In this document: positions 43,922-52,826 of the stretch, piece by piece
Layout: each line of letters begins with the position of its first letter
Position numbering within the stretch: the first letter of the stretch is position 1
Source of the DNA: an uncultured Lachnospiraceae bacterium
Lineage (GTDB): Bacteria; Bacillota; Clostridia; Lachnospirales; Lachnospiraceae
Reading direction: 5' to 3'
Length of the DNA stretch: 58,794 nucleotides
Assembly (NCBI GenBank): GCA_902793845.1
Contig: CADBFE010000002.1
Location: 7,157-65,950, forward strand
Position numbers and translations under genes: made by a program
Notes under the pieces: model-generated
Told to the model about the DNA's origin: nothing
Seen by the model: the letters and a program-made list of their open reading frames with translations, nothing else
Databases searched by the model: none

Positions 43922-45328
43922 ATGGATACTAATCAGATATTAAAAGAAAACGAAATAAGCGCCAATCGTCTGATGACGCTGATCTTAAATGTGACGATTG
44001 TGATCGTGGCGATCACATGGGCTCTGTTTAGCACGGGAGTATTTTACAGCCGTGTATCCATACAGGGGCTGATGATATTTAATATTGTTCTGATGGCGGT
44101 TGCGGCTGCCGCATCAAGGGCTGTTAAATATGAAAAGCGCTGGGTTAAATATCTCCTGATGGCGTCACTTACGATTGTTTATGCCGTGACGACATCTGTG
44201 CTGACATACAACGTCTCACTGCTTATGGTGATTCCCATTGTTATGTCCGTCAGATATTTCTCAAAGAGATATACCATGTATGTGGCCGTACTTTCGGTCG
44301 TGGTATTTTTCATTGCATATCTGTATGGTGCCAATCATGGTATGCTCGATATGAACTTTGTCCAGTATCCTGTGGGTACGACTATCGTCACAGATGACCA
44401 GATGTGGCTTGACAATGCAGTTGCGGGTATTCCGTACGATACGGATCTCATGATTGTAAATACCATGCTGAACAATTATCTCGTCAAGCTGATGCAGATG
44501 ATCATTGTGGCAGTCCTCTGTGTCAGGCTTGTAGCCCACGGCCAGGATCTGGTCCGCAAGCATAAAGACCTGACGGAAAATACAGCCAGGATCAGTGCGG
44601 AGCTGGATCTTGCCACCAAAATCCAGTCAGATATGCTGCCCAGTTATTTCCCTGCGTTCCCGGAGCGAAAGGAATTTGATCTATATGCTTCAATGACACC
44701 GGCCAAAGAAGTCGGCGGTGACTTTTATGATTTCTTTATGATCGATGATGATCACCTCGCCCTTGTGATCGCAGATGTATCGGGCAAGGGTATACCGGCT
44801 GCGATGTTTATGATGTTTTCAAAAAATATCATCGCCAATAATGTTATGCTGGGTAAATCCCCGGCAAAGGCGCTGACTGATGCCAATGCTGCCATATGTG
44901 CAAACAATACAGAAGAAATGTTCGTGACCGTATGGCTGGGAGTCCTTGAGATATCATCAGGCAAGCTGACATGTGCCAATGCAGGTCATGAATATCCAAT
45001 ACTCCGTCAAAACGGTGGAGATTTCGTACTTTTAAAAGACAAGCATGATATGTCTGTAGGATGGTTTGATGAGTGTGTATACGGAGAATATGAGATACAG
45101 CTTAAGCCGGGAGACCGTCTGTTTGTGTACACCGACGGTGTGGCCGAGGCAACCAATGCTGAGGAAGAGCTCTTTGGAACCGACAGGACCGTTGCTGCAT
45201 TAAATAAAAATGTAAATGCATCTCCGAAGGAAATGCTTGGAAATATTAAAGATGCCGTTGATGAATTTGTAAAGGATGCAGAGCAGTTTGACGATCTGAC
45301 TATGCTCGCACTTGAGTATAAGGGGTAG
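43922..45328 (+). CDS. membrane-bound SpoIIE/RsbU-type PP2C serine phosphatase
   Basis: 468 residues. About six membrane helices fill residues ~18-205 with one longer outer loop (near 135-180). A short coiled linker and a PPM/SpoIIE phosphatase domain of ~250 residues follow, with metal-site motifs VGGDFYDFF, ADVSGKGIPAAMFM, DGVAEATN and DDLTMLALEY. Family members dephosphorylate a STAS antagonist so that it can release a partner from the RsbW-like kinase. The kinase and STAS genes lie at 21588 and 22119, so this is the likely third member, sensing an outside or membrane cue. It sits directly after the terminator of the secretion locus. The ribosome site (GGGGGAG) is rather far from ATG 43922. 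Confidence 0.9.
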   Translation: MDTNQILKENEISANRLMTLILNVTIVIVAITWALFSTGVFYSRVSIQGLMIFNIVLMAVAAAASRAVKYEKRWVKYLLMASLTIVYAVTTSVLTYNVSLLMVIPIVMSVRYFSKRYTMYVAVLSVVVFFIAYLYGANHGMLDMNFVQYPVGTTIVTDDQMWLDNAVAGIPYDTDLMIVNTMLNNYLVKLMQMIIVAVLCVRLVAHGQDLVRKHKDLTENTARISAELDLATKIQSDMLPSYFPAFPERKEFDLYASMTPAKEVGGDFYDFFMIDDDHLALVIADVSGKGIPAAMFMMFSKNIIANNVMLGKSPAKALTDANAAICANNTEEMFVTVWLGVLEISSGKLTCANAGHEYPILRQNGGDFVLLKDKHDMSVGWFDECVYGEYEIQLKPGDRLFVYTDGVAEATNAEEELFGTDRTVAALNKNVNASPKEMLGNIKDAVDEFVKDAEQFDDLTMLALEYKG

Positions 45329-45346
45329 GATGCCGGGTTAAGGCAA

Positions 45347-48232
45347 ATGCAAAGAGTTATGAACAACAGGAAATTCATCAGAAAAGAGCATATTTTTATA
45401 TTACTTATCTCTCTCCTCGCCCTGATACCGAGATATATGTTTCGTGATTTTCAGTGCGGAGATATGAGAGGAGCCTTACTGCCGTGGTATGAGAAACTCT
45501 CATCAATGAATCCAAAGATCGCACTGTCGACTCAGGTAGGCAATTATAATCTTTTATATCAGCTTGTCATATACCTCCTCTCATTTATTAAGGGCGAGGC
45601 CATATACAAGATCAAGATTTTTTCGGTTATATTCGATTACGTCCTGGCAGCGGGAGTATATGCCTTTGTAAAAAAGATTTCAGATAAAAAGGCTTTTGTT
45701 GCCTACGCCATCACGCTTTTTCTGCCTACCGTATGGCTAAACTCTGCTTTATGGGGTCAGTGCGACGCCATATATGTGTCATTAATTATTCTGGCACTTT
45801 ACATGCTCTATACAGGCAGACCGGTGCGCTCGTTTATCCTGCTTGGTGTTGCCTTTGCATTTAAGCTCCAGACAGTCTTTATCATTCCTTTTTATGTTTT
45901 CGCATATATTATCTGTATTAAAAATAAAAAGCAGGATATACGCCTCTGGCACTTTGCCCTCATACCCCTTACGGTAGTTGCGACGGCTCTGCCAAACATC
46001 ATAGCCGGCAGACCTGTCAAAGATATTTTTGACATTTATCTTGAGCAGACCGATACGTATAAATATATTACGATGAATTATCCGAGCTTCTGGAATGTCA
46101 TTCATCTTGTATATGAAAATGACAAGGCATGGTGCATCGGCATCACATGTCTTGTGCTTATATTCCTGATGATATTTATGTTTATCAAAAAAGCCGATGT
46201 TATGGGTAAGCATTTCTTATGGTGCGCATTTCTTATCTCATATACATGCGTACTCTTTTTACCGTCCATGCATGAGCGCTACGGCATGCTCTATGAGATA
46301 CTGGCTCTGATCATGGCATTTGGCGCCGGATATATGTGGATCACTGTATTTATGTTCCAGCTCATATCCATGAAGACATATTTTTATTATCTCTACGGCA
46401 GTCCCCTCAATCTTGAATTTTTAAGTTTTATAAACGTAGCCATATACGTGATGATGCTCATCGCATTCTGGCGGGAGCTCTCGGGATGTCCGTACAGACT
46501 GACTCTTTTTGAGCGGGAGACCAGGATGATAAAGGATAAGGCTTTTAAGATATCAAAAAATGACTTAAGAGCGGTGCTTGTCCTGACAGCTATATTTCTC
46601 CTCCTTGGTGGTATGCACCTTGGCAGTATGAAGGCACCGGAGTCCTCTGTCATGGTAGGCACAGAGACAAATGTGGGCCGGGAGATCAGGGTATCCTTAC
46701 CTCAGAAGGAATACGTCGAGTCCATATGCATTTATCCCCTAATGTCTGAAAAGTCATATTTTGCATTGTTTTATGCGGTGGACGGAGAGTGGGTCCAGTA
46801 TGACGGGGAGACGACTCTAGGATTTATGTTCACGTGGAAAAAGATAGATGTAAGGGCGGAGACATATCAGTTCTGCCTCATATTTACAGACCCTTCCGTA
46901 GAGATAGGCGAGATAGTATGTCTTGATAATAAAGGAAAACAGATAGAGTTAAGCGTGGATGGATATCCGACTGAGCTTTTTGATGAGCAGGATACACTCC
47001 TTACATATCCTACCGGTTTTGATTCGATGATCTTTGATGAGATTTATCACGGTCGTACGGGATATGAGTTTGTCCACGGCCTTGATATTTACGAAAATAC
47101 CCATCCGCCCCTTGGCAAGATCATCATCGCTGCAGGCATAAAGCTTTTTGGCATGAATCCTTTCGGATACAGGATCATGACCCTCTTGTTTGGGGCCCTT
47201 TGCATACCGGTCATGTATCTGATGGCCCTCCGTATTACAAAGGATTCAAAATATGCCATGCTGGCAGGAGTCCTTGAGGTCACGGAGTTTATGCATTATA
47301 CATTATCGAGGATATCCACCATCGATATATTCGTGGCTTTCTTTGTGATATCCATGTTTTACTTTATCATCGCCTTTTTGCAGGAGGAGAAAAATAAATA
47401 TCTCGTATTCTCCGGCATATCCTTTGCCTTTGGCGTGGCTACGAAATGGACAGCCATATACGCCGGGGCCGGCGTTGCCCTCATATTATTCGTATGGATG
47501 ATCATAAAGATCAGGCGCAGCATTATTGATAAAAACAGGGACTCTTTTAATATTCCGGCGTTTATTGCAGTATGTGTCAGCGTATTTATCATACTGCCTG
47601 CATTTGTATATGTCATATCGTTTATACCTTTTGCCATTAAGTATCCTGACAAGAGTCTCCTGACCCATGCCATAGACTCAAGTATCGGCATGTACAATTA
47701 TCACAAGGATCTTGATGCGACCCATCCTTTCCAGTCTCCCTGGTACAGCTGGCTGTTTGACTGGATACCCCTTATCGATGCGAGAAATACCATCGGAGAT
47801 TACAAGAGTACTATAGCCACGTTTGTAAACCCTTTTGTATGTTTTGTGGGACTGGCTTCTGTGATACATCATTTTTACCTCTCATATACGGAGTTAAAGG
47901 GTAATATCCGCTTTGATAAAGAGGGTATAGGTGCTCCCTGTTATACATCCACGATTCTCATTGTATTTTACTTATGCATGCTGGCTCCGTGGTTTTTTGT
48001 CACGAGGATCGTATTTATCTATCAGTACTTTATCTGCACCAAAATACTGATACTGATGATATGCAACAGTATCAAGAATCTAACCTTTAAGCGGGAGGAT
48101 AAGGTCATCAGGGCGGCCGGTATAGTTTCATCTCTCCTCTTTGCCGTATATCTCCCTGTCATATCAGGTATACAGGCCGGTTCAAAGTATATTGATGAAA
48201 TCCTCAGAATATTGCCGAAATGGTGGTTTTGA
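45347..48232 (+). CDS. two-module membrane glycosyltransferase: Gpi18-like plus PMT (GT39)-like
   Basis: 961 residues, about twice the size of a single GT-C enzyme. The N-terminal half (to ~residue 400) resembles Gpi18-like mannosyltransferases: FQCGDMRGALLPWYEKL and WLNSALWGQCDAIYVSL. The C-terminal half, after a ~130-residue beta-rich insert, is PMT-like: DEIYHGRTGYEF and ENTHPPLGKIIIAAGI, the acidic and HPP motifs of dolichyl/polyprenyl-phosphate-mannose protein mannosyltransferases. It would transfer sugars from lipid-linked donors to proteins or glycans outside the membrane. The neighbouring surface proteins are possible acceptors, which is a guess. An alternative start is ATG 45359. It follows the phosphatase gene by 18 bp. 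Confidence 0.85.
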   Translation: MQRVMNNRKFIRKEHIFILLISLLALIPRYMFRDFQCGDMRGALLPWYEKLSSMNPKIALSTQVGNYNLLYQLVIYLLSFIKGEAIYKIKIFSVIFDYVLAAGVYAFVKKISDKKAFVAYAITLFLPTVWLNSALWGQCDAIYVSLIILALYMLYTGRPVRSFILLGVAFAFKLQTVFIIPFYVFAYIICIKNKKQDIRLWHFALIPLTVVATALPNIIAGRPVKDIFDIYLEQTDTYKYITMNYPSFWNVIHLVYENDKAWCIGITCLVLIFLMIFMFIKKADVMGKHFLWCAFLISYTCVLFLPSMHERYGMLYEILALIMAFGAGYMWITVFMFQLISMKTYFYYLYGSPLNLEFLSFINVAIYVMMLIAFWRELSGCPYRLTLFERETRMIKDKAFKISKNDLRAVLVLTAIFLLLGGMHLGSMKAPESSVMVGTETNVGREIRVSLPQKEYVESICIYPLMSEKSYFALFYAVDGEWVQYDGETTLGFMFTWKKIDVRAETYQFCLIFTDPSVEIGEIVCLDNKGKQIELSVDGYPTELFDEQDTLLTYPTGFDSMIFDEIYHGRTGYEFVHGLDIYENTHPPLGKIIIAAGIKLFGMNPFGYRIMTLLFGALCIPVMYLMALRITKDSKYAMLAGVLEVTEFMHYTLSRISTIDIFVAFFVISMFYFIIAFLQEEKNKYLVFSGISFAFGVATKWTAIYAGAGVALILFVWMIIKIRRSIIDKNRDSFNIPAFIAVCVSVFIILPAFVYVISFIPFAIKYPDKSLLTHAIDSSIGMYNYHKDLDATHPFQSPWYSWLFDWIPLIDARNTIGDYKSTIATFVNPFVCFVGLASVIHHFYLSYTELKGNIRFDKEGIGAPCYTSTILIVFYLCMLAPWFFVTRIVFIYQYFICTKILILMICNSIKNLTFKREDKVIRAAGIVSSLLFAVYLPVISGIQAGSKYIDEILRILPKWWF

Positions 48233-48261
48233 TTGAGAAATCCACGCAAAAATAGTATAAT
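48233..48261 (+). promoter_or_regulatory. sigma-A type promoter of the GGDEF gene
   Basis: TTGAGA (48233-48238), a 17-bp spacer and TATAAT (48256-48261) form a good vegetative promoter just after the glycosyltransferase stop codon. The predicted start near 48268 leaves a leader of about 40 nt before ATG 48310. Confidence 0.7.
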
Positions 48262-48309
48262 TATTAAGGTATTATGCAATTTTTTAAAGGGTGGATTTTT
48301 TAGTTTTTA

Positions 48310-49482
48310 ATGGATATCGGTCAGCTTAATTCAGCTTTATATTTGGAGATCAATCTGTTTTCGATCATCCTCGTCGCCATCATCGCAGTGAGGACGAGGG
48401 GGATATCCCAGATGGTTGCCCAGAGAAACTTTACGATGGCTCTCTATACGCTTATCGTTTTTTTTGCATCCGATACCTTATGGATACTTATTGAGAACGG
48501 GACTCTGCCCTTTAGCAGGTTCTGGCTCCTGGCCACCAAGGATGTATATTTCTTCTTTACATCTCTCATGTGTTTTGCATGGTTTGTATATTTCGAGTAT
48601 CTCCAGAATTCACCTTTGGTAAAATCAAAAATGCATATGAAGTATTCGAGTTTATTTGTGACGGTCCAGTTAGTGCTGATCATCATAAATAAATTTACGG
48701 GCATACTTTATTTTGTAAATGAAAACAATGAGTACAAGAGAGGCCCCATGTTTTTAAGTCTCTATGTCCTCTCGTACATATATGTCATCTTTACCTGTGG
48801 CCGGGCTTTTTTCGGATTTTTCAGGGCAAAAAACAAAAACAGTAAAATCACGCTTTTTAAGCTTGCTTCATTTCCCATACTCCCTGCGATAGGAGGTCTG
48901 GTTCAGTTTGCGTATCCGAGGCTCCCCATGGTGTGCGGTACCCTGTCCATAACGGTACTGCTCCTTTATCTTGACTGGACTACCCAGCTCATCTCGGTGG
49001 ATCCTCTGACAGGACTAAACAACAGAAAGCAGCTTATAAATGCATACGATCATCTCATTAAAAACAACGGAAGTGATGATGTACCGGTATATCTTTTGAT
49101 GATAGATGCCAATAAATTCAAGCAGATAAATGATACATACGGTCATATCGAGGGCGATGCAGCCCTTGTCCGTATCGCAGATTCTCTCCGTAAGGGGTGC
49201 GTGCCCTTAAAGCGCCGGGCCAGTATTGCCAGATACGGCGGAGACGAGTTTGTCATAGTAGCAAAGGCTGAAAGCGACGATGTGATTAATGACCTTGTGA
49301 CCAGGATCAGGGAGGAACTTAAAAATCTTAATGATATGGCAAAGTCACCTTACGAGGTGACGGTGAGCATCGGCATAGCAAAAACCGGAGACCGTGAAGT
49401 ACTGCCGCTTGAGGAGCTGGCTGCCAGAGCCGATGAAAAGCTTTATGAAGAAAAAGCGAAATTAAAAAAAGGTGAAAGATAA
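48310..49482 (+). CDS. membrane GGDEF diguanylate cyclase
   Basis: 390 residues. About seven membrane helices (residues ~8-225) are followed by a GGDEF domain. The active-site motif is intact (RYGGDEF, Gly310-Phe314), and so is the substrate-binding DANKFKQINDTYGH region. Such enzymes make cyclic di-GMP from two GTP. The RxxD inhibitory site normally five residues upstream of GGDEF is not present (RASI here), so product inhibition by that site is not expected. It has its own sigma-A promoter. The histidine-kinase gene starts 3 bp after its stop, tying c-di-GMP synthesis to the two-component genes. The ribosome site is weak and distant. Confidence 0.9.
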   Translation: MDIGQLNSALYLEINLFSIILVAIIAVRTRGISQMVAQRNFTMALYTLIVFFASDTLWILIENGTLPFSRFWLLATKDVYFFFTSLMCFAWFVYFEYLQNSPLVKSKMHMKYSSLFVTVQLVLIIINKFTGILYFVNENNEYKRGPMFLSLYVLSYIYVIFTCGRAFFGFFRAKNKNSKITLFKLASFPILPAIGGLVQFAYPRLPMVCGTLSITVLLLYLDWTTQLISVDPLTGLNNRKQLINAYDHLIKNNGSDDVPVYLLMIDANKFKQINDTYGHIEGDAALVRIADSLRKGCVPLKRRASIARYGGDEFVIVAKAESDDVINDLVTRIREELKNLNDMAKSPYEVTVSIGIAKTGDREVLPLEELAARADEKLYEEKAKLKKGER

Positions 49483-49485
49483 AAA

Positions 49486-50877
49486 ATGAAAGACAAAAAG
49501 AAGGAAAAACCGGTAGTAGTACAGCCGGTACTCATATTTATATTGGCCATCATCATGACAACAGTTGCACTGATCGCGTGCGACAATATGAATCTCAGTG
49601 CTTTGCCTGACAACTGGATCAAAAACATCTCATTTGATGAGCTTGGCATGCTGGTAGCCATGGCTATCATGTTCAGCCTCATCATGGAGACAAAACAGTC
49701 AAAAAAGACACTGAAATTTATGAGGCTGGTATCCATCACCTCTGCCACAATGTTTTTTGACATGTCATGCTGGCTCTTTGACGGCGTGGCCAGATACAGG
49801 ATCATAGTCAAACTGGCCAATACATGCTTTTACATATTCGGTATCGCAGTCGGAATTTTCTTCTGGGATTATCTCAAGGAAGAGCTGGAGCTTCACAAAA
49901 AGCATCATGAAGTGTTCAATGTGATAGCCCATATCCTGATGCTCCTTAATATCCTGTCCATAATAATTAACTGGTGGACCGGATGGTGCTTTACCGTAGA
50001 TGCAAACGGCGTATATGAGAGATCAGACAATTTCTGGTATACATACATTCCGACTATATATATATTCATCGTGCTGATCGGGGTGATCATCCATCACAAG
50101 ATGTCCTTTTTTGAAAAGGCCATCCTGCTGACGTACGAGGCGACACCTATATGTGCGATGGCTATTCAGGCCATGAACTACGGATTGTCAATTATATATC
50201 CGTCATGCCTTGTGGCCGAGCTTATTATTTACGGCAATATTTACTTAAAGAGAGCCAGACAGATGGCAGAGCAGGAGGCAAAACTTGCTGAGCAGAATAT
50301 CGCCATCATGGTATCCCAGATCCAGCCCCACTTTTTATACAACACCCTGACTACCATCAGCAATCTCTGCCGTAAGGATCCTGAAAAGGCAGAGGATGCG
50401 ACAGTCATGTTTTCAAGATATCTGCGTATGAACCTTGACTCTCTTAAAAAGATGGAGCCGGTCATGGTGGCTGCGGAGATAGAGCATGTAAAGATTTACC
50501 TTGAGCTTGAGCAGATGAGATTCGGCGATCAGCTACGGGTTGAGTATGATATTAAAGAGAGTAAATTCAAGATACCGGCCCTCAGTATCCAGCCCATCGC
50601 GGAAAACAGCGTAAAGCACGGTATCCGTGAAAAGGATGGCCCGGGAACCCTTAAGATATCTACGAGCAGAGACGGAGACTTTTACGTGATAGTAGTTGAG
50701 GATGACGGTGTCGGATTTGATACGAGCCAACCGATAGTTGAGGACGGCAGGACCCATGTAGGTATGAACAATGTCCTCGACAGACTGAAAGAGATGTGCG
50801 ATGCAGAGACAGAGGTGATCAGCAGTCCCGGCAACGGATGCAGGACGATCATCAGGATACCTGTGGAAACCCCGTAA
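49486..50877 (+). CDS. LytS/YesM-type sensor histidine kinase
   Basis: 463 residues. About six membrane helices lie within the first ~250 residues. A short coiled segment follows, then the His_kinase motif SQIQPHFLYNTLTTIS with His282 as phosphoacceptor. The HATPase_c domain has N box PIAENSVKHGI and G boxes DDGVGFD and GMNNVLDRL. It would autophosphorylate and pass the phosphate to the REC-SARP regulator encoded 24 bp downstream. The signal is unknown; a membrane-embedded sensor without a large outer domain suggests a membrane or small-molecule cue. AAAGGTG precedes ATG 49486. Confidence 0.92.
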   Translation: MKDKKKEKPVVVQPVLIFILAIIMTTVALIACDNMNLSALPDNWIKNISFDELGMLVAMAIMFSLIMETKQSKKTLKFMRLVSITSATMFFDMSCWLFDGVARYRIIVKLANTCFYIFGIAVGIFFWDYLKEELELHKKHHEVFNVIAHILMLLNILSIIINWWTGWCFTVDANGVYERSDNFWYTYIPTIYIFIVLIGVIIHHKMSFFEKAILLTYEATPICAMAIQAMNYGLSIIYPSCLVAELIIYGNIYLKRARQMAEQEAKLAEQNIAIMVSQIQPHFLYNTLTTISNLCRKDPEKAEDATVMFSRYLRMNLDSLKKMEPVMVAAEIEHVKIYLELEQMRFGDQLRVEYDIKESKFKIPALSIQPIAENSVKHGIREKDGPGTLKISTSRDGDFYVIVVEDDGVGFDTSQPIVEDGRTHVGMNNVLDRLKEMCDAETEVISSPGNGCRTIIRIPVETP

Positions 50878-50901
50878 GAGTACAAAGAGGAGGATAAGAT
50901 C

Positions 50902-51693
50902 ATGTTAATTTATGCAATCGATGATGAGGACAACGCAAGAGAGTATCTCATTGACAAGATTAAGAGAGTGGAGCCGGATGCGGAGATCCTGGATTTTAAC
51001 AATGCGGCAGATGCCCTTGAGTCAGTAAAGTCAAAGCCTTTTGACGTGGCATTTCTCGATATCCAGATGCCCAAGGTAAACGGCGTAGCCCTGGCTAAAA
51101 AGTTTAAGGAGATCAATCCAAAATCAAATATCATATTTGTCACAGGCTATTCAGAGTACATGGCTGACGCATTTTCCCTTGATGCCAGCGGATATCTCCT
51201 AAAGCCTGCCACAAAGGATCAGGTAGCCCACGCCCTTGAAAACCTCCGCTATCCCATTGCATCGGATGAAGGTCCCGACGTGGTGATCCAGTGCTTTGGC
51301 AACTTTGAGATCTTCTGCAAGGGAGAGCCCCTTCACTTTAAATATAATAAATCAAAAGAGGTGGTTGCATACCTCGTAGACAGAAACGGTGCGGTATGTG
51401 CCAACGGTGAAGTGATCACAGCCATCTGGGAAGATGATGACAAGCATGATTCATATTACAGATCACTGCTTAAAGATATCCAGGATGTATTTACAGAGGC
51501 CGGATGCAAGGATGTCCTCTCGAGACAGCGTGCAGGTGCAGCCATTGTGACCAGCAAGGTCAGATGTGATTATTACGATTTCCTCGCAGGCAAGCCCGCC
51601 GGTATCAATGCATATCACGGCGAGTACATGAACCAGTATTCATGGGCAGAGGAGACGGCAGGATCACTTTTTATGGATGATGATGATTTCTGA
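50902..51693 (+). CDS. response regulator with SARP-type DNA-binding domain
   Basis: 263 residues. The REC domain covers ~1-120 (acidic pocket IDDED, phosphoacceptor Asp53 in AFLDIQMP, Lys in LLKPA). The C-terminal part begins IQCFGNFEIFCKGEPLHFKYNK and reads ALL/AIWE-type: SKEVVAYLVDRNGAVCANGE...ITAIWEDD...YRSLLKDIQ. This is the winged-helix pattern of SARP (AfsR-like) activators. It ends in a stub of the BTAD domain (YHGEYMNQYSWAEETAGSL) rather than the full helical repeat. SARPs bind direct heptamer repeats 11 bp apart, 8 bp before a -10. Exactly such sites occur four times in the secretion locus, so this is my prime candidate activator. GGAGGA precedes ATG 50902. Confidence 0.85.
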   Translation: MLIYAIDDEDNAREYLIDKIKRVEPDAEILDFNNAADALESVKSKPFDVAFLDIQMPKVNGVALAKKFKEINPKSNIIFVTGYSEYMADAFSLDASGYLLKPATKDQVAHALENLRYPIASDEGPDVVIQCFGNFEIFCKGEPLHFKYNKSKEVVAYLVDRNGAVCANGEVITAIWEDDDKHDSYYRSLLKDIQDVFTEAGCKDVLSRQRAGAAIVTSKVRCDYYDFLAGKPAGINAYHGEYMNQYSWAEETAGSLFMDDDDF

Positions 51694-51716
51694 TATCCTG
51701 ATATTAAATAATTAAC

Positions 51717-51734
51717 GGTCCGGAAGGCCGGACC
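51717..51734 (+). other. stem-loop before the GT2-GtrA gene
   Basis: A 7-bp perfect GC-rich stem GGTCCGG / CCGGACC with an AAGG loop, located 15 bp before ATG 51749 and immediately before the AAAAGGAG ribosome site. There is no T-run, so it is probably not a terminator; it may protect mRNA or modulate translation. Confidence 0.5.
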
Positions 51735-51748
51735 AAAAGGAGAGAGTA

Positions 51749-52822
51749 ATGAGTTTAGACAAGGAGAGCCGGGTAGCTGTTCTGATACCGGCGTACAACC
51801 CTGACAAAAAGATGTCGAGTCTCGTCCATGAGATGGCAGAGAAATTTGAGCATATCATAGTGGTCAACGACGGATGCTCCGATGAGTACACTCCCATATT
51901 TGAAGAGCTTGACCCCCTGGTTACCAGGATCAACCATGAGGTAAACAAGGGCAAGGGCCGGGCACTCAAGACTGGCTTTGAGTATATACTTAATAACCTT
52001 AAGGACGTAACAGGCGTAGTGACGGTTGATGCAGACGGCCAGCATACTGTTGAGGATACCATGGCATGCTGTAAAAAGTTTCTTGAAAATCCAAAGACTG
52101 CAGTATTCGGATGCCGTGACTTTTTATCGGATACCAGCATCCCTCCAAGGAGCCGGTTCGGAAACCGTCTGACCAGCAAGCTCATGAAGTTCTTTTGTGA
52201 CATAGAGCTTTCTGACACGCAGACGGGCCTGAGGGTCCTGCCGTATACATCACTTGATGAGATGCTAAAGGTAGACGGTGACAGATATGAGTATGAGATG
52301 AACATGATCTTTTCACTTAAGGACCTTGGCATAGGCTGGGTGGAAAATCCCATATCCGTTATCTATATTGATGACAATGCCAGCTCCCACTTTAATCCCA
52401 TCAAGGATTCCATAAAGATATATAAAGTATTTGCAAAGTTTATGCTCTCGAGCTTTGGATCGTCACTCCTTGACCTCCTCATATTTACCATACTGTGCGG
52501 AGTGTTAACCGGAGTACTTCCCGATGGAGGATTTTTAGGACGCATTACGGTAGCTACAGTGATAGCCCGTGTATGCTCGGGTATATTTAACTTCAGCATC
52601 AACAGATGGATATTTGGCAGCCGTGCCAGCGTAGGCAAGACAGGACCGAGGTACCTGCTGCTCTGGCTTGTCCAGATGTCATTATCAGCAGGACTTGTGA
52701 GCGGAGTACACTTCCTCCTCTCATTCATCCATCCGACAGTCATTAAAGTCGTAATAGATACCATACTGTTTCTCATCAGTTACAAGATTCAGCAGAAGTG
52801 GGTTTTTGTAAAGGATAAATAA
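51749..52822 (+). CDS. GT2 glycosyltransferase fused to a GtrA-like membrane domain
   Basis: 357 residues. The N-terminal ~215 are a family 2 (DPM1-like) glycosyltransferase with LIPAYNPD, VVNDGCSDE, the DXD-like VDADGQH and DTQTGLRV. Residues ~225-357 are a GtrA-type four-helix domain (FMLSSFGSSLLDLLIFTIL ... ISYKIQQKWVF). Together these would make and flip polyprenyl-phosphate sugars. That product is the donor used by PMT/Gpi18-type enzymes such as the one at 45347, a likely functional link. GGAGAGAG precedes ATG 51749. Confidence 0.92.
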   Translation: MSLDKESRVAVLIPAYNPDKKMSSLVHEMAEKFEHIIVVNDGCSDEYTPIFEELDPLVTRINHEVNKGKGRALKTGFEYILNNLKDVTGVVTVDADGQHTVEDTMACCKKFLENPKTAVFGCRDFLSDTSIPPRSRFGNRLTSKLMKFFCDIELSDTQTGLRVLPYTSLDEMLKVDGDRYEYEMNMIFSLKDLGIGWVENPISVIYIDDNASSHFNPIKDSIKIYKVFAKFMLSSFGSSLLDLLIFTILCGVLTGVLPDGGFLGRITVATVIARVCSGIFNFSINRWIFGSRASVGKTGPRYLLLWLVQMSLSAGLVSGVHFLLSFIHPTVIKVVIDTILFLISYKIQQKWVFVKDK

Positions 52823-52826
52823 TGTA

